From assembly GCA_023408815.1 (NCBI GenBank), contig JAEYJO010000057.1:124001-188000 (forward strand): 64,000 nucleotides of DNA. The letters run 5' to 3'. Shown one piece after another: positions 17,184-26,196 of this stretch. The notes beneath the pieces are model-generated. The model did not search any database and had not been told where the DNA came from. It saw nothing but the letters and a program-made list of their open reading frames with translations. Source of the stretch: Bacillota bacterium (GTDB taxonomy: Bacteria > Bacillota > Clostridia > Lachnospirales > Lachnospiraceae). Positions within the stretch are counted from its first letter, which is position 1; each line of letters begins with the position of its first letter. A program made the translations under genes and the position numbers.

Positions 17184-17819
17184 TTATGGCACTGTATTAT
17201 CTATCTTTCCTCCTGTAATAATCGTTGCGATGTCCTCTTCGGAAGCTCCGGAAGGTATCTTATATTCTGCCGCAACGATCTTTCTGTCATACCCATTGTT
17301 TAATAAATATGTATCGAAATCATCTGCTGATGAAATCAAATCGATTTCTACAAGCCTTTTGCATATACTGTAGGGAGCTTCTCCTTTCTTTACGGAGAAA
17401 ATGGTAGGTTCGGGTTCCTCCGCCTCCACATCCTCTATGCCGGCAGCCCCGTCCTCCAAAGCTCTGTCAGAATCAGCTTCAGCCGAATCAGTGTCCAAAT
17501 CGTTCAAAGTATCTTTTGAGTCCGCCGTATCGTCAGCCTCTTTTTCTGTCTCATCCATAGACGGTATTTCCTGTTCCTTTACAGCCTTCGTCCCTGCATT
17601 GACGACCTCGTTATCAGTGCTTTCTTGCACCTCTCCATTTTTCACCTCTTCGGTATACTCCGTCAGGACTTTATTCTCCACCATGCCGAGAGACTTCGCC
17701 CTCGCTATTATTTCCTCGTTCGTAAGCGCTTCTCTTTTTCCGCCCGTCGCAAGCCCCATAATGACGGCGGTAATGATTATGCCTAAGCCAAGCCCTCTCA
17801 AATAATATTTCAAATTCAT
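17184..17819 (-). CDS. YceG/MltG-like membrane-anchored protein
   Basis: A protein of 211 residues with one N-terminal membrane span (about residues 8-24), an acidic Glu/Asp/Ser-rich linker (about 60-145), and a C-terminal module starting at TIFSVKKGEAPYSICKRL. That module resembles the LysM-like N-terminal part of YceG/MltG transglycosylases (YKIPSGASEEDIATIITGGK), but the catalytic domain is absent. It therefore may bind cell wall without cutting it. The ATG at 17819 is preferred over 17870, which overlaps the upstream gene. It is the last gene of the fla/che operon. A role in wall anchoring or passage of the flagellum is only inferred. Confidence 0.7.
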   Translation of the reverse strand: MNLKYYLRGLGLGIIITAVIMGLATGGKREALTNEEIIARAKSLGMVENKVLTEYTEEVKNGEVQESTDNEVVNAGTKAVKEQEIPSMDETEKEADDTADSKDTLNDLDTDSAEADSDRALEDGAAGIEDVEAEEPEPTIFSVKKGEAPYSICKRLVEIDLISSADDFDTYLLNNGYDRKIVAAEYKIPSGASEEDIATIITGGKIDNTVP

Positions 17820-17856
17820 ATCCGTTCCTGCCCGTCCTACTTTCGGTCTGCGTGCT

Positions 17857-18651
17857 TCAAGTCTGCTCAAATAAATCGATGACCAGCTTCACCTCTCCGA
17901 CACCGAGTCCTAATTCCTTCGCTATCGCAGTTTGGGATTTTCCTTCCTTGTGCAGACTCAATATTTTTTCGTTGCTGTTTTTGACCTTTTCTTCGCCACC
18001 ACGCTCAGGCTTAGCCGGCTCACTCTTTACTTCAACCTCGCCGCCTACAACCTTCGTTTTCACCGCATCCACAGCTTTGCGTCTGCCGTTCTTTTTAACA
18101 GTCACCTTTTCCGGCGCAATGGGTACGAACACTTCTTCTTCGATTTCAGCTTTTTTCTCGGTCACAGTTTCTTCTTTGGGAACTTTTGCCGCCGCAGGGA
18201 CAGATTTTTTCTCTGCCTTACTTATTTCTTGCTCGGGCGGCTTTACCACCTGCTTTATTTCCTTCGCGACCCTACCGGCTTCACTTACCGTATTTACAAG
18301 GTTTTCATGCTTATCGTTGAGCATGTCATATAAGAAAATCACTTCATTATGATTCTTATTAATGTTTTCCAGCACGAGATCCGAGTATTCGTTGACCGCC
18401 ATGATTTTCTCATTTGCCAGCCGCTCCATGCTGCGCTCCGTTTTCTCCATGGAATATGTGACCGTCTCATCGACGATATCGCCTATACGCTTCTTGGCCT
18501 CTTCTACTTCTTTTTCTACCAGTTCTTTTATTTGTCCTTTATCTATCTGCGGCTCTTTTTTCTCCGTTTTCTCCTTCCAAACAGGCAAAACAAAGCTTAA
18601 TACCAAAATGATACCGCCAATAATAAGAAGAACAATTTCCGCTGTAATCAT
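17857..18651 (-). CDS. SwrB-like DUF6115 protein
   Basis: A protein of 264 residues with an N-terminal membrane span (about 4-22), a long charged coiled-coil region (about 30-135), a Lys/Glu/Pro/Val-rich linker, and a short C-terminal helix-turn-helix-like motif (ILSLHKEGKSQTAIAKELGLG). The layout and the place near the sigma-28 gene match SwrB of Bacillus, which promotes flagellar export-gate activation and swarming. Sequence identity to SwrB cannot be measured here, so the functional link rests on architecture and position. Confidence 0.7.
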   Translation of the reverse strand: MITAEIVLLIIGGIILVLSFVLPVWKEKTEKKEPQIDKGQIKELVEKEVEEAKKRIGDIVDETVTYSMEKTERSMERLANEKIMAVNEYSDLVLENINKNHNEVIFLYDMLNDKHENLVNTVSEAGRVAKEIKQVVKPPEQEISKAEKKSVPAAAKVPKEETVTEKKAEIEEEVFVPIAPEKVTVKKNGRRKAVDAVKTKVVGGEVEVKSEPAKPERGGEEKVKNSNEKILSLHKEGKSQTAIAKELGLGVGEVKLVIDLFEQT

Positions 18652-18664
18652 AGATTGTCTTCTC

Positions 18665-18991
18665 CTAAATTTTTATATCAAATCGACTCATATTTTTAAT
18701 CATAACCTTCCCGTCAGGACCGTCCTTCTTCTCTTCGTCCTTTTTACGGTGCTGTCCTCCGTCGCCTGAATATTCGCCATTCCCCTTATCCTTGGCGTCA
18801 AAGCGCTTGTTTTGCTTTTCGGTATTCTCCCCTTGATGCACCTGCGTCATACGATCATCCACAACTTTGCTGAAGTGTTTCTGGAAATTGCTCTGATCGA
18901 CCATTCCCTTATTGTCTTCATTGTGCTTTATCGTAGTATAATCCTGCGCACGTGTTATCTGTCCCTGCAACTCAATACGGCTAATCGACAT
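18665..18991 (-). CDS. Small hydrophilic protein of the flagellar operon
   Basis: A protein of 108 residues, highly charged, Lys/Asp/Gly-rich in its C-terminal half and without membrane spans. The N-terminus MSISRIELQGQITRAQDY is the most structured-looking part. AGGAGG precedes the ATG and it sits between fapA and the SwrB-like gene in the motility operon. I do not recognise a named family. Position suggests a motility-related role. Confidence 0.65.
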   Translation of the reverse strand: MSISRIELQGQITRAQDYTTIKHNEDNKGMVDQSNFQKHFSKVVDDRMTQVHQGENTEKQNKRFDAKDKGNGEYSGDGGQHRKKDEEKKDGPDGKVMIKNMSRFDIKI

Positions 18992-19012
18992 CGTTATGAC
19001 CTCCTTTTTTCA

Positions 19013-20596
19013 CTAAAGTGCCGTCATTTTTACCTCGCCATCCATTTTAATGAATTTGCAATACTGCATTTCACTTTTTATTATCATAGACAAATCACCT
19101 ATACAAACACGGGTTCCTCCGTATACCACACCGGTCACGTTGACACTCGCTCCCGACATATTACCGATAAACTCCTGAAGCCCGTCCATTTCTGCCATCT
19201 TTTCTTCTATCTCTTTCGTCTTCTCCTTACTCAGGAAGATCAAAGACTTCATATATTGTATCTGTTCCGGAGACAGCTTTACTCCTTTCGCCAATTTCTG
19301 CTGTGTGGATGTTAGTATTGGCTGAACTGATTTCTCTACCTTCGTCGCCTCCATGATTTCCTTTTGTAACTCTTGAATACGGGTCTTCGTTGTAGGATTG
19401 GCTCCTACCTCTACTATCGTATCCACACCCATCGGAGATCCTAAGGTCTTTACGGTTATTGCGTTCGTAGCACATACCCGTCCGCCTGTTATAAAACCTC
19501 GCTTACCGCTTACCGTCACCTCAGTTCCTGCCTGCACCGTACTGTGCAGAATGGATTCTGACGACACATAACCACCTGCCGTCGCTGTAGTGTTCTCCAT
19601 GTACTTTGCAACGATATTTCCCTTCGCCCGCAGTGTTCCCCGATTCATACCGTTCATACCTCTGGCAATAGTGATGTTTCCGCCAGCTTCCAAGAAAGCG
19701 CCCTCTACTACTCCTTGGACCTCGATGTTTCCTCTCGACTTCACAGAGAAGTTTGCACATACATTTCCTTTTACCTGAACGCTTCCGTCGTATTCTATAT
19801 TTCCTGTGGCGTTATCTACATTATCGACGAATAAGATGTCTGAAACAAATACTTTCTCATCCACTAAAGTAACATGCCCGTCCACCTCGGAAATCATGCT
19901 GAGCTTGTCCTCGGAAAGGGTGACATTCCTGCTGTATTTCAGCATTTTTTTCTTTACATCGCGGGGCTTCAACCTCTCCCCCATCAGATTGGTGCCAGCC
20001 TCTCCCATATCCTCGGGAAACAGCCTAGCAATTATATCACCCTTATGACAATGATTGATCGTATTCAAATTAAAAAAGTCTACGCTTCCATCATCTTTCA
20101 ATGTAGGCTTTGCTTTTAAATCTGTATTAAAATAATATTCTATATAAGCGTCTGTTCCGTGACGGGGCTCTTTCCCCCTCGCAACGATGATATCTTCACA
20201 ATAACGTCTGTTTTCAAAGTACTTGCTTATTTCCTCTTCCTGTATTCCGAATTTAATCCCTTTAAAGGCAAGATCGTCGATAAATTCGCTCTTTGTCATC
20301 TTTCCGCCGTTAACAGAAGGCGGATAAAACCGAACGGTGGCAATCATTTTATCCGAACTCACCATCAGTTTGTAGCTTTCGCGTTCTTCCATGTGCGACA
20401 CATTATTAATAATTACCGTATAAGGCTCCTGCTTTCCCGTAACAGAATGCAGCACCTGATTATCGTATACGATATTTCTACTAGACAAATATTCTACAAT
20501 TTCCCCTAAATTAACGGACTCTCCAGCGTTTGTCGGCGGAAATATTTGTAATCTCGTTATACCTTCTTCACAAATAAGTTGAAAATATCCATTCAT
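19013..20596 (-). CDS. FapA family protein (DUF342)
   Basis: A protein of 527 residues of the DUF342/FapA group. After an N-terminal domain (1-150), a repetitive beta-helix-like core carries Gly/Val-rich repeats such as VQVKGNVCANFSVKSRGNIEVQGVVEGAFLEAGGNITI. A coiled-coil of about 60 residues follows (about 400-470), then a short C-terminal domain. Members lie next to flagellar or sporulation sigma genes and are sometimes called flagellar assembly protein A. The molecular role is not established. It lies 15 bases after the sigma-28 gene. Confidence 0.85.
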   Translation of the reverse strand: MNGYFQLICEEGITRLQIFPPTNAGESVNLGEIVEYLSSRNIVYDNQVLHSVTGKQEPYTVIINNVSHMEERESYKLMVSSDKMIATVRFYPPSVNGGKMTKSEFIDDLAFKGIKFGIQEEEISKYFENRRYCEDIIVARGKEPRHGTDAYIEYYFNTDLKAKPTLKDDGSVDFFNLNTINHCHKGDIIARLFPEDMGEAGTNLMGERLKPRDVKKKMLKYSRNVTLSEDKLSMISEVDGHVTLVDEKVFVSDILFVDNVDNATGNIEYDGSVQVKGNVCANFSVKSRGNIEVQGVVEGAFLEAGGNITIARGMNGMNRGTLRAKGNIVAKYMENTTATAGGYVSSESILHSTVQAGTEVTVSGKRGFITGGRVCATNAITVKTLGSPMGVDTIVEVGANPTTKTRIQELQKEIMEATKVEKSVQPILTSTQQKLAKGVKLSPEQIQYMKSLIFLSKEKTKEIEEKMAEMDGLQEFIGNMSGASVNVTGVVYGGTRVCIGDLSMIIKSEMQYCKFIKMDGEVKMTAL

Positions 20597-20611
20597 AATA
20601 AGCTAACCCCA

Positions 20612-21379
20612 CTAACTCATAGTCAATATTCCTATGTAGTTCCCCATTTTGGTTTTCATTTTCTGCAGACCCCGCGTATGCAGTTGTGAAATTCTCGACT
20701 CTGACACTTCCAATATACTGCTTATCTCCTTCAGCGTTAATTCCTCGTAATAATATAATTCAATTACTCTGCGTTCTTTTTCCGTCAGCAGACCTAACGC
20801 CTCTCCTAATACCTCTTTCAACTCTACCTTTTCAATCACCTCTTCCGGACTGTCAAAATGTGAATTTTTATTATTTTCGGAAGGTACCTCGCTTCCCTGC
20901 TCCATGAACTCATTCAGAGATACCACATTCGTAATCTTCATCTGCGACTGCCACTCTCCATACTCCGTCTCGGATATTCCAAGGGACACCGCAATCTCCC
21001 CTTCCGTCGCATTTCTTCCGTGCATCGCCTCAATTTCTTTTATCGCAGTCTCTACCTTTTTCTGGCGCTGCCTTATCGTTCTGGGAATCCAGTCCATCTT
21101 GCGTATCTGATCGAGAATCGCTCCCCGGATGCGCAGACTGGCATAAGTCTCAAATTTGACCTCCTTCATACTGTCAAATTTATCGATAGCATCTATCAAT
21201 CCGAAAATACCGTAACCGACCAAATCATCGTATTCAACATTATACCCCAAATACATGCTGAGTCTGCCGGCCACCAGCTTTACGAGCGGAGCGTATTCCA
21301 AGATGAGTTTCTCGCGTACTTCAGTTGACTTTCCCCTTCCGTATTCCTCCCACAACTTTCTTCTGCCTGCTTCGTCCAT
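20612..21379 (-). CDS. sigD: RNA polymerase sigma-28 factor for motility
   Basis: FliA/WhiG/SigD-type sigma factor of 255 residues that directs transcription of late flagellar and chemotaxis genes. Region 2 (YDDLVGYGIFGLIDAIDKFD), the helix RMDWIPRTIRQ, region 3 and region 4 (LTLKEISSILEVSESRISQLHTRG) are all present. Its place near the end of the fla/che operon means sigma-28 rises as the basal body genes are expressed, as in Bacillus. No flgM is seen nearby. Confidence 0.95.
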   Translation of the reverse strand: MDEAGRRKLWEEYGRGKSTEVREKLILEYAPLVKLVAGRLSMYLGYNVEYDDLVGYGIFGLIDAIDKFDSMKEVKFETYASLRIRGAILDQIRKMDWIPRTIRQRQKKVETAIKEIEAMHGRNATEGEIAVSLGISETEYGEWQSQMKITNVVSLNEFMEQGSEVPSENNKNSHFDSPEEVIEKVELKEVLGEALGLLTEKERRVIELYYYEELTLKEISSILEVSESRISQLHTRGLQKMKTKMGNYIGILTMS

Positions 21380-21412
21380 ACTCTCCTCCAGTTACCCTTA
21401 AGATTGCCTTCT

Positions 21413-21673
21413 CTATGAGTCCGCCTGTCCTTCTTCCTCCGCTGCTTCTTCTATCTGCTCCTGCGCTTCCTCCGGCACCTCGGGCACCACATTCTGCTTA
21501 TCGAAAACATCCAGCATCCATTTTAGCAAACAGCCTATTATGTAGAAAATGACCAATACTCCAAGTAAAATGGAAAGCATAGTCCTGGTTTCATAGTGAA
21601 GCGCCCACATAGTAATACTGGTTATCGCGCCTGCAAACAGCATTAAAAAAGGTGGTATTAATTTCCTTTTCAT
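21413..21673 (-). CDS. Small membrane protein of the fla/che operon
   Basis: A protein of 86 residues with two membrane spans (about 5-24 and 31-52) and a very acidic Glu/Ala tail. It lies between cheD and the sigma-28 gene with short gaps on both sides. No named family is recognised. Co-transcription with motility genes is the only clue to its role. Confidence 0.7.
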   Translation of the reverse strand: MKRKLIPPFLMLFAGAITSITMWALHYETRTMLSILLGVLVIFYIIGCLLKWMLDVFDKQNVVPEVPEEAQEQIEEAAEEEGQADS

Positions 21674-21701
21674 TGCCGTTACCCCTCTTTTCTTCTGTTT
21701 C

Positions 21702-22187
21702 TTATATTACTCTTTGCTCCTTACCGATCGCACGAATTACAAAATCGCCCGTCTCCGGATAAAATATAACCGTCCTTCCATAGCTGTCACCGGTATCCTG
21801 TGCCAAAACCGGTATTTTTAGTTCTGCCAGCTTTTTCTTCGTCGCTTCTACATTTCTGTCTCCAATACGCACCATATCCGATTTATTCTGAAAAGCGAAC
21901 ATCTGTGCCCCTCCTGCTATTTTCGCCACAAGACGGCTTTGATTCGCGCCTTTTGCGACAATCTGGCGTACCAGCTCGATAATTCCCGTATCCGCGAATT
22001 TAGGAACATTGCTGTTGTTTTTTATCTGCGTACTGTCTGGCAGCATGATATGCGCCAATCCTCCTATTTTAGTTATAGGGTCTCGAATTGCGATTCCAAC
22101 ACATGACCCTAAGCCTAAAGTTGTAACGACATCCGGACTCACGCATATTTTAAGATCCGCCATTCCGACTTTTATTGTTTCACTCAT
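21702..22187 (-). CDS. cheD: Chemoreceptor glutamine deamidase CheD
   Basis: Deamidates receptor glutamines and forms a feedback pair with CheC. 161 residues. The catalytic set is visible: Thr23 and Cys29 in TLGLGSC and His46 in GGLAHIMLPDS. It is encoded after cheC, 43 bases away, as in other Bacillota that use the CheC-CheD-CheV/CheY-P adaptation loop. Confidence 0.96.
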   Translation of the reverse strand: MSETIKVGMADLKICVSPDVVTTLGLGSCVGIAIRDPITKIGGLAHIMLPDSTQIKNNSNVPKFADTGIIELVRQIVAKGANQSRLVAKIAGGAQMFAFQNKSDMVRIGDRNVEATKKKLAELKIPVLAQDTGDSYGRTVIFYPETGDFVIRAIGKEQRVI

Positions 22188-22229
22188 ATCTCTTCCGAGT
22201 CTCCTATTTTTCTTTGGTACAAACTGTCC

Positions 22230-22844
22230 TCACACAATTCCAAGCGAAGACAATATCTTTCCGTAAGACTCCAAATCAGGAATAAGGATAAAATAACCAT
22301 CCAATTGAATCTCATCAAAAAACTGCGTCTGTATTAATAGGATTTTATCTCCCAAAGTTCCGAATTCGATTGCCGGAACGCTTAAAATAGCACCCGCCAT
22401 ATCTATCGCTAAGGACGGAATCGTAGGATAAATACATAACCCGGTAAGCGAGGACAAGGAATTCAAGTAGGAGCCCGTTATAATATTTCCTACCTCCTGC
22501 AGTGCCGACATCTCCATTTCTGAAAAGTCTCCACCTTCTAAGTTCATTCCCATAAGCTTGCTTACCAAATGTCTGGCCGAGTCCTTCTCCAGCAAAAACA
22601 TAATGCTTCCCGTAATATCTCCGTCTACGCCCAGATAGATTCCTGCCATAATCTGCTCCTCGCCGCCCATAAGGGTGGCGACATCCTGAAACTCCAGAAG
22701 CCTGACCTGCGGCACTGACATATCGACCTTGCATTGCAGCATTTGCGCCAAAGCAGTTGTTGCATTTCCAGCTCCGATATTTCCCAATTCCTTTAATACG
22801 TCGTAATACTCCTGAGACATAGTCTCCAAATCCAGATTAGCCAC
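22230..22844 (-). CDS. cheC: CheY-P phosphatase CheC
   Basis: Dephosphorylates CheY-P and binds CheD. 205 residues. Two phosphatase motifs (E-x2-N) are present: E19/N22 in KELGNIGAGNATTALAQML and a second in ALQEVGNIITGSYL. The GTG at 22844 is chosen because AGGAGG lies six bases upstream, just after the cheW stop; a longer frame from 22880 would overlap cheW. An ATG eight codons in is the alternative. Confidence 0.95.
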   Translation of the reverse strand: MANLDLETMSQEYYDVLKELGNIGAGNATTALAQMLQCKVDMSVPQVRLLEFQDVATLMGGEEQIMAGIYLGVDGDITGSIMFLLEKDSARHLVSKLMGMNLEGGDFSEMEMSALQEVGNIITGSYLNSLSSLTGLCIYPTIPSLAIDMAGAILSVPAIEFGTLGDKILLIQTQFFDEIQLDGYFILIPDLESYGKILSSLGIV

Positions 22845-22854
22845 AAGAAACCTC

Positions 22855-23322
22855 CTATGCGTTCTCTCTATCCAAAACAACCATGTTTAAATCGAGAAGG
22901 GATATCAAACCGCCGTCCTCGTATTTTCCAATGGCGAAAATAAAGTTTTCCCGCTCTTCTTTACTGTCATATGCTACCTTTTCGATCTGAGAGTTATCCA
23001 ATGTTACTACTTCTTTCACTTCATCCACGATGATTCCGATGTTTCCCTGCTGTTCCAGCTTTAATATAATGATTCTCGTAGCTTTCGTATATTCGTCCAG
23101 TTCCAAATCCATCTTTACACGTATGCTCATAACAGGAATCACTTCGCCTCTAAGGTTAATAACGCCCCTTAAATATTCCTGTACCTTAGGAACTCGCGTA
23201 ATATGCTGCATGCGCACGATGTTGTCCACATATTTGATATTTATGCCATATTGCTCCTCACCCAGTCTCACTACGATGAACTGAGTGGTCTCATTTTCTA
23301 AACCGACTTTTAATTCTTCCAT
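22855..23322 (-). CDS. cheW: Chemotaxis coupling protein CheW
   Basis: Links chemoreceptors to CheA in the signalling array. 155 residues forming one CheW domain; FIVVRLGEEQYGINIKYVDNI and VPKVQEYLRGVINLRGEVIPVM are typical. It starts 13 bases after cheA and is followed by cheC. Confidence 0.97.
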   Translation of the reverse strand: MEELKVGLENETTQFIVVRLGEEQYGINIKYVDNIVRMQHITRVPKVQEYLRGVINLRGEVIPVMSIRVKMDLELDEYTKATRIIILKLEQQGNIGIIVDEVKEVVTLDNSQIEKVAYDSKEERENFIFAIGKYEDGGLISLLDLNMVVLDRENA

Positions 23323-23335
23323 TTGTTATTCCTCC

Positions 23336-25438
23336 TTAAAACAACGCATTCGTATCGAGAATCAGTGCAACTTCACCGTCGCCCAAAATAGTGGCTCCGC
23401 TGATTACTTTACATTTCGTAATGTATCTGCCCAAAGACTTGATAACGATTTCCTGCTGTCCCATAAGTTCATCTACTACAAGGCCTGCCATCCGACTGCC
23501 CTTCTTAACGATGACTACCGTCATGTTATCCTCGGGGTTTTTCTTGCTCGTGACATCGAGCACGCCGCTCAGCCTTATAAGCGGAATAACGATTCCTCTC
23601 AAATGGATTACTTCTTTGTTCTGTACCGTCTTGATTTCACTCGGTGAAATATCCTCGATAGTCTGTATGGAACCGAGGGAAACCGCATATTTCTCGCCGC
23701 CCACGTCTACCATCAAAGCCTGAATAATAGCTAATGTCAGAGGAAGGCGAATCGTCCATGTGCTTCCTGCACCCAGCTTGCTCTTAACCTCTACCTCGCC
23801 GCTAAGCGCTTCAATTTTGGATTTTACCACATCCAGACCAACACCTCTGCCCGATACGTCGGACACTACCTCCGATGTGGAGAAGCCTGCATGGAACAGA
23901 AGGTTCATAATCTCCGGCTCGGACATATTCTCGCCCTGATCCGCAGTAATAATTCCTCTGCTTACCGCCTTATTCTTTACCATTTCAGTATTGATTCCGG
24001 CACCGTCATCCCGCACCTCGATTACTACATTATTACCATCCTGATAAGCGTCTAAGAAAATAGAACCTACCTCCGGCTTTCCATTTTCTTTACGGATCTG
24101 AGCCGTTTCCAACCCGTGGTCCGCGGCATTACGCAGCAAATGCATCAAAGGATCGCCAATTTCGTCCACTACGGTACGGTCTAACTCCGTTTCCTCGCCG
24201 GACATGTACAATTCCATCTTTTTATCCAATTTCTTAGACAAATCGCGAATCATTCTCGGGAACTTATTTACAACGCTTTCGATAGGAACCATACGCACCT
24301 TCATAACGGATTCATGAAGATTCGTCGTTACACTTTCCAGATATTCAATCTGCTCATTGAAACTGGAGTTATTCCCTCTTTCTCCGCCGGAAGCAGATAC
24401 TAAGGAATTCTTCGCTATAATGAGCTCGCTCACCAGATTCATGAGCACGTCCAGTTTCTCTATATCCACACGGACCGTTCTGTTTACTACAGGCTTGGAT
24501 ACCTGAGTTTTCTTCTCCGCCGTTTTTGTGCTGCCTGCCATCTGCTGCAGCGCTTGTCTTTCTGCGGAAACAGCTTCCGCGCTTCCGGTCTTTTCAGAAG
24601 CCATAGGCAAATCCATTTCCATACTATCGCTTCCAGACACATATGCCAATTTTTCTTTATCGATTATGGAACCTTGTACATCTTCGATTTCCGAAACATG
24701 TTTAACCGCATCCACTACTCTCTCAAGCGGGCTGTCAGAAATGAAAACCAAGCTGAATTCCAGATCAAATCGTTCATCTTCGATATCCTGAACCGGCGGA
24801 TCGGATACGATAATTTCTCCCAGCTCTTCTAATGACTTGAATACAAGAAATGCTCTCGCCGCCTTCAATATACAAGTTTCCTGAACCTTTACAGTAATTC
24901 CGTATACATTCTTACCCTGTCTAAGCGCTTCGTTCAGTACGCGCTTCTGTGTGTCGTCAAAAGCGATATCATGAACAACAATCTGCTTCTGTACGTTGTC
25001 AGTGGAACTATCTTGTCTTTTCTCTGCCTTGGAAGCAGCTTCACCGTCACTTCCTTTGCTTTCCAATACTTCATTGAGAAGTTTAATAAGCGCCGCGTTG
25101 TCGTTAGTTCCCTCATCGCCGGATGCCTGAATCGCATTCAAATATTCCTCCAGCGCATCCAGACATTTGAAAAGGATATCGATCATATTCCCTTTCACCT
25201 TGATCGTACCATTACGCACCTCTGAGAATACATTTTCCATATCATGAGTGAGCGCCTGCATCCTTTTATAGCCCATGGTTCCCGCCATACCTTTTAAGGA
25301 ATGCGCTGCCCTGAATATTTCATTGATCGTATCCGCGTTCTCCGGATCCTGCTCAAGATTTAATATTTCAGTATTCAAGCTCTGTAAATGTTCTTTTGTT
25401 TCATCAAGGAAAATTTCGAGATATTGGCTTACGTCCAT
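23336..25438 (-). CDS. cheA: Chemotaxis histidine kinase CheA
   Basis: Receptor-controlled kinase of 700 residues that phosphorylates CheY, and CheB where that has a receiver. Domains in order: P1 phosphotransfer with His46 in AAHSLKG; a P2-like response-regulator docking region (about 160-270); P3 dimerisation (VDIEKLDVLMNLVSELIIAKN); P4 ATPase with HLLRNAADHGLE and VRDDGAGI; and a C-terminal CheW-like P5. It begins one base after cheB. All key residues are intact, yet its usual CheB receiver target is missing next door. Confidence 0.97.
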   Translation of the reverse strand: MDVSQYLEIFLDETKEHLQSLNTEILNLEQDPENADTINEIFRAAHSLKGMAGTMGYKRMQALTHDMENVFSEVRNGTIKVKGNMIDILFKCLDALEEYLNAIQASGDEGTNDNAALIKLLNEVLESKGSDGEAASKAEKRQDSSTDNVQKQIVVHDIAFDDTQKRVLNEALRQGKNVYGITVKVQETCILKAARAFLVFKSLEELGEIIVSDPPVQDIEDERFDLEFSLVFISDSPLERVVDAVKHVSEIEDVQGSIIDKEKLAYVSGSDSMEMDLPMASEKTGSAEAVSAERQALQQMAGSTKTAEKKTQVSKPVVNRTVRVDIEKLDVLMNLVSELIIAKNSLVSASGGERGNNSSFNEQIEYLESVTTNLHESVMKVRMVPIESVVNKFPRMIRDLSKKLDKKMELYMSGEETELDRTVVDEIGDPLMHLLRNAADHGLETAQIRKENGKPEVGSIFLDAYQDGNNVVIEVRDDGAGINTEMVKNKAVSRGIITADQGENMSEPEIMNLLFHAGFSTSEVVSDVSGRGVGLDVVKSKIEALSGEVEVKSKLGAGSTWTIRLPLTLAIIQALMVDVGGEKYAVSLGSIQTIEDISPSEIKTVQNKEVIHLRGIVIPLIRLSGVLDVTSKKNPEDNMTVVIVKKGSRMAGLVVDELMGQQEIVIKSLGRYITKCKVISGATILGDGEVALILDTNALF

Positions 25439-25439
25439 T

Positions 25440-26054
25440 TTAAATTACCCCCACGTTCGTGATTATTTCCTGCGCAATGCGTTCAAGAGGAACTATTTGA
25501 TTGGAAAGCCCGGCATTCACTATGTTCTTAGGCATTCCATATACCGCACAGCTCTCTTCCTCCTGCGCAATGACATGTGTTTTCTTTTGTTTTTTCAGAT
25601 AAGTGATTCCCTTCGTTCCATCAGCACCCATTCCTGTCATGACTACACATAGGATCTCGCCATACCGGCTTTCCGACAGCGATTCATACATGTAGTTAGC
25701 GCACGGCTTTACGCCCTCTCTATTCGGTTCGTCCGTGTAATATACCACATGACGGTTCCCCGAATAACGGATGTTGAGATGCTTTCCGCCTTTGGCAATA
25801 TAAACGTTTCCTGCCGCCAGAACATCTCCTTCACTGGCTTCCTTTACATTTAATTCACTCAGCGTGTTTAACCGTTCCGCCAAAGATGCCGTAAATCCGG
25901 GCGGCATATGCTGCACGATAACTATCGGAGCGTTCAACTTTGCCGGCAACTTAGTAATCACTGCCTGTAAAGCTTTCGGTCCGCCGGTAGAACTGGCAAT
26001 CGCCACAATCTTACCGCCCGGTACCTGACCTATACTCATGTTCATAAGCTCCAC
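25440..26054 (-). CDS. cheB: CheB methylesterase domain without receiver
   Basis: Only the C-terminal catalytic domain of CheB is encoded, 204 residues instead of about 345. The Ser-His-Asp triad is intact: Ser22 in ASSTGGPKAL, His49 in VIVQHMPPG and Asp145 in MTGMGADGTKG. It should still demethylate or deamidate receptors but without phosphorylation control. The frame opens with GTG at 26054. A better-spaced start is ATG 26039, with GGAG nine bases upstream. Directly upstream lies a stump of the receiver domain in another frame, which indicates an internal deletion. Confidence 0.85.
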   Translation of the reverse strand: MELMNMSIGQVPGGKIVAIASSTGGPKALQAVITKLPAKLNAPIVIVQHMPPGFTASLAERLNTLSELNVKEASEGDVLAAGNVYIAKGGKHLNIRYSGNRHVVYYTDEPNREGVKPCANYMYESLSESRYGEILCVVMTGMGADGTKGITYLKKQKKTHVIAQEEESCAVYGMPKNIVNAGLSNQIVPLERIAQEIITNVGVI

Positions 26055-26155
26055 TATCCTTTTTCGGCTCTGCTTTTCACTTGGAATCTTTTACCTATAA
26101 TGATTATATCATAGATTACTCTTCTCATGAGTGCAAAGTCATCAACAGCCATCAT
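26054..26155 (-). pseudogene. Remnant of the CheB receiver domain
   Basis: A 33-codon frame ending in TAG reads MAVDDFALMRRVIYDII and then KRFQVKSRAEKG. This closely follows the start of CheB receivers (VDDSALMRRVI...D..RF.V...AENG). The phospho-acceptor Asp and the rest of the domain, about 110 residues, are missing. The TAG overlaps the GTG of the remaining cheB frame by one base and the two are in different frames. No good ribosome-binding site precedes the stump. Confidence 0.8.
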
Positions 26156-26196
26156 TTTTCGGTATTTTATGCCAAATTGTGAAAAGCGACCTGAAT

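Noticed and set aside
26118..26135. TATAAT box as a private cheB promoter
   Set aside because: No -35 box at a proper distance; the sequence is part of the receiver stump.
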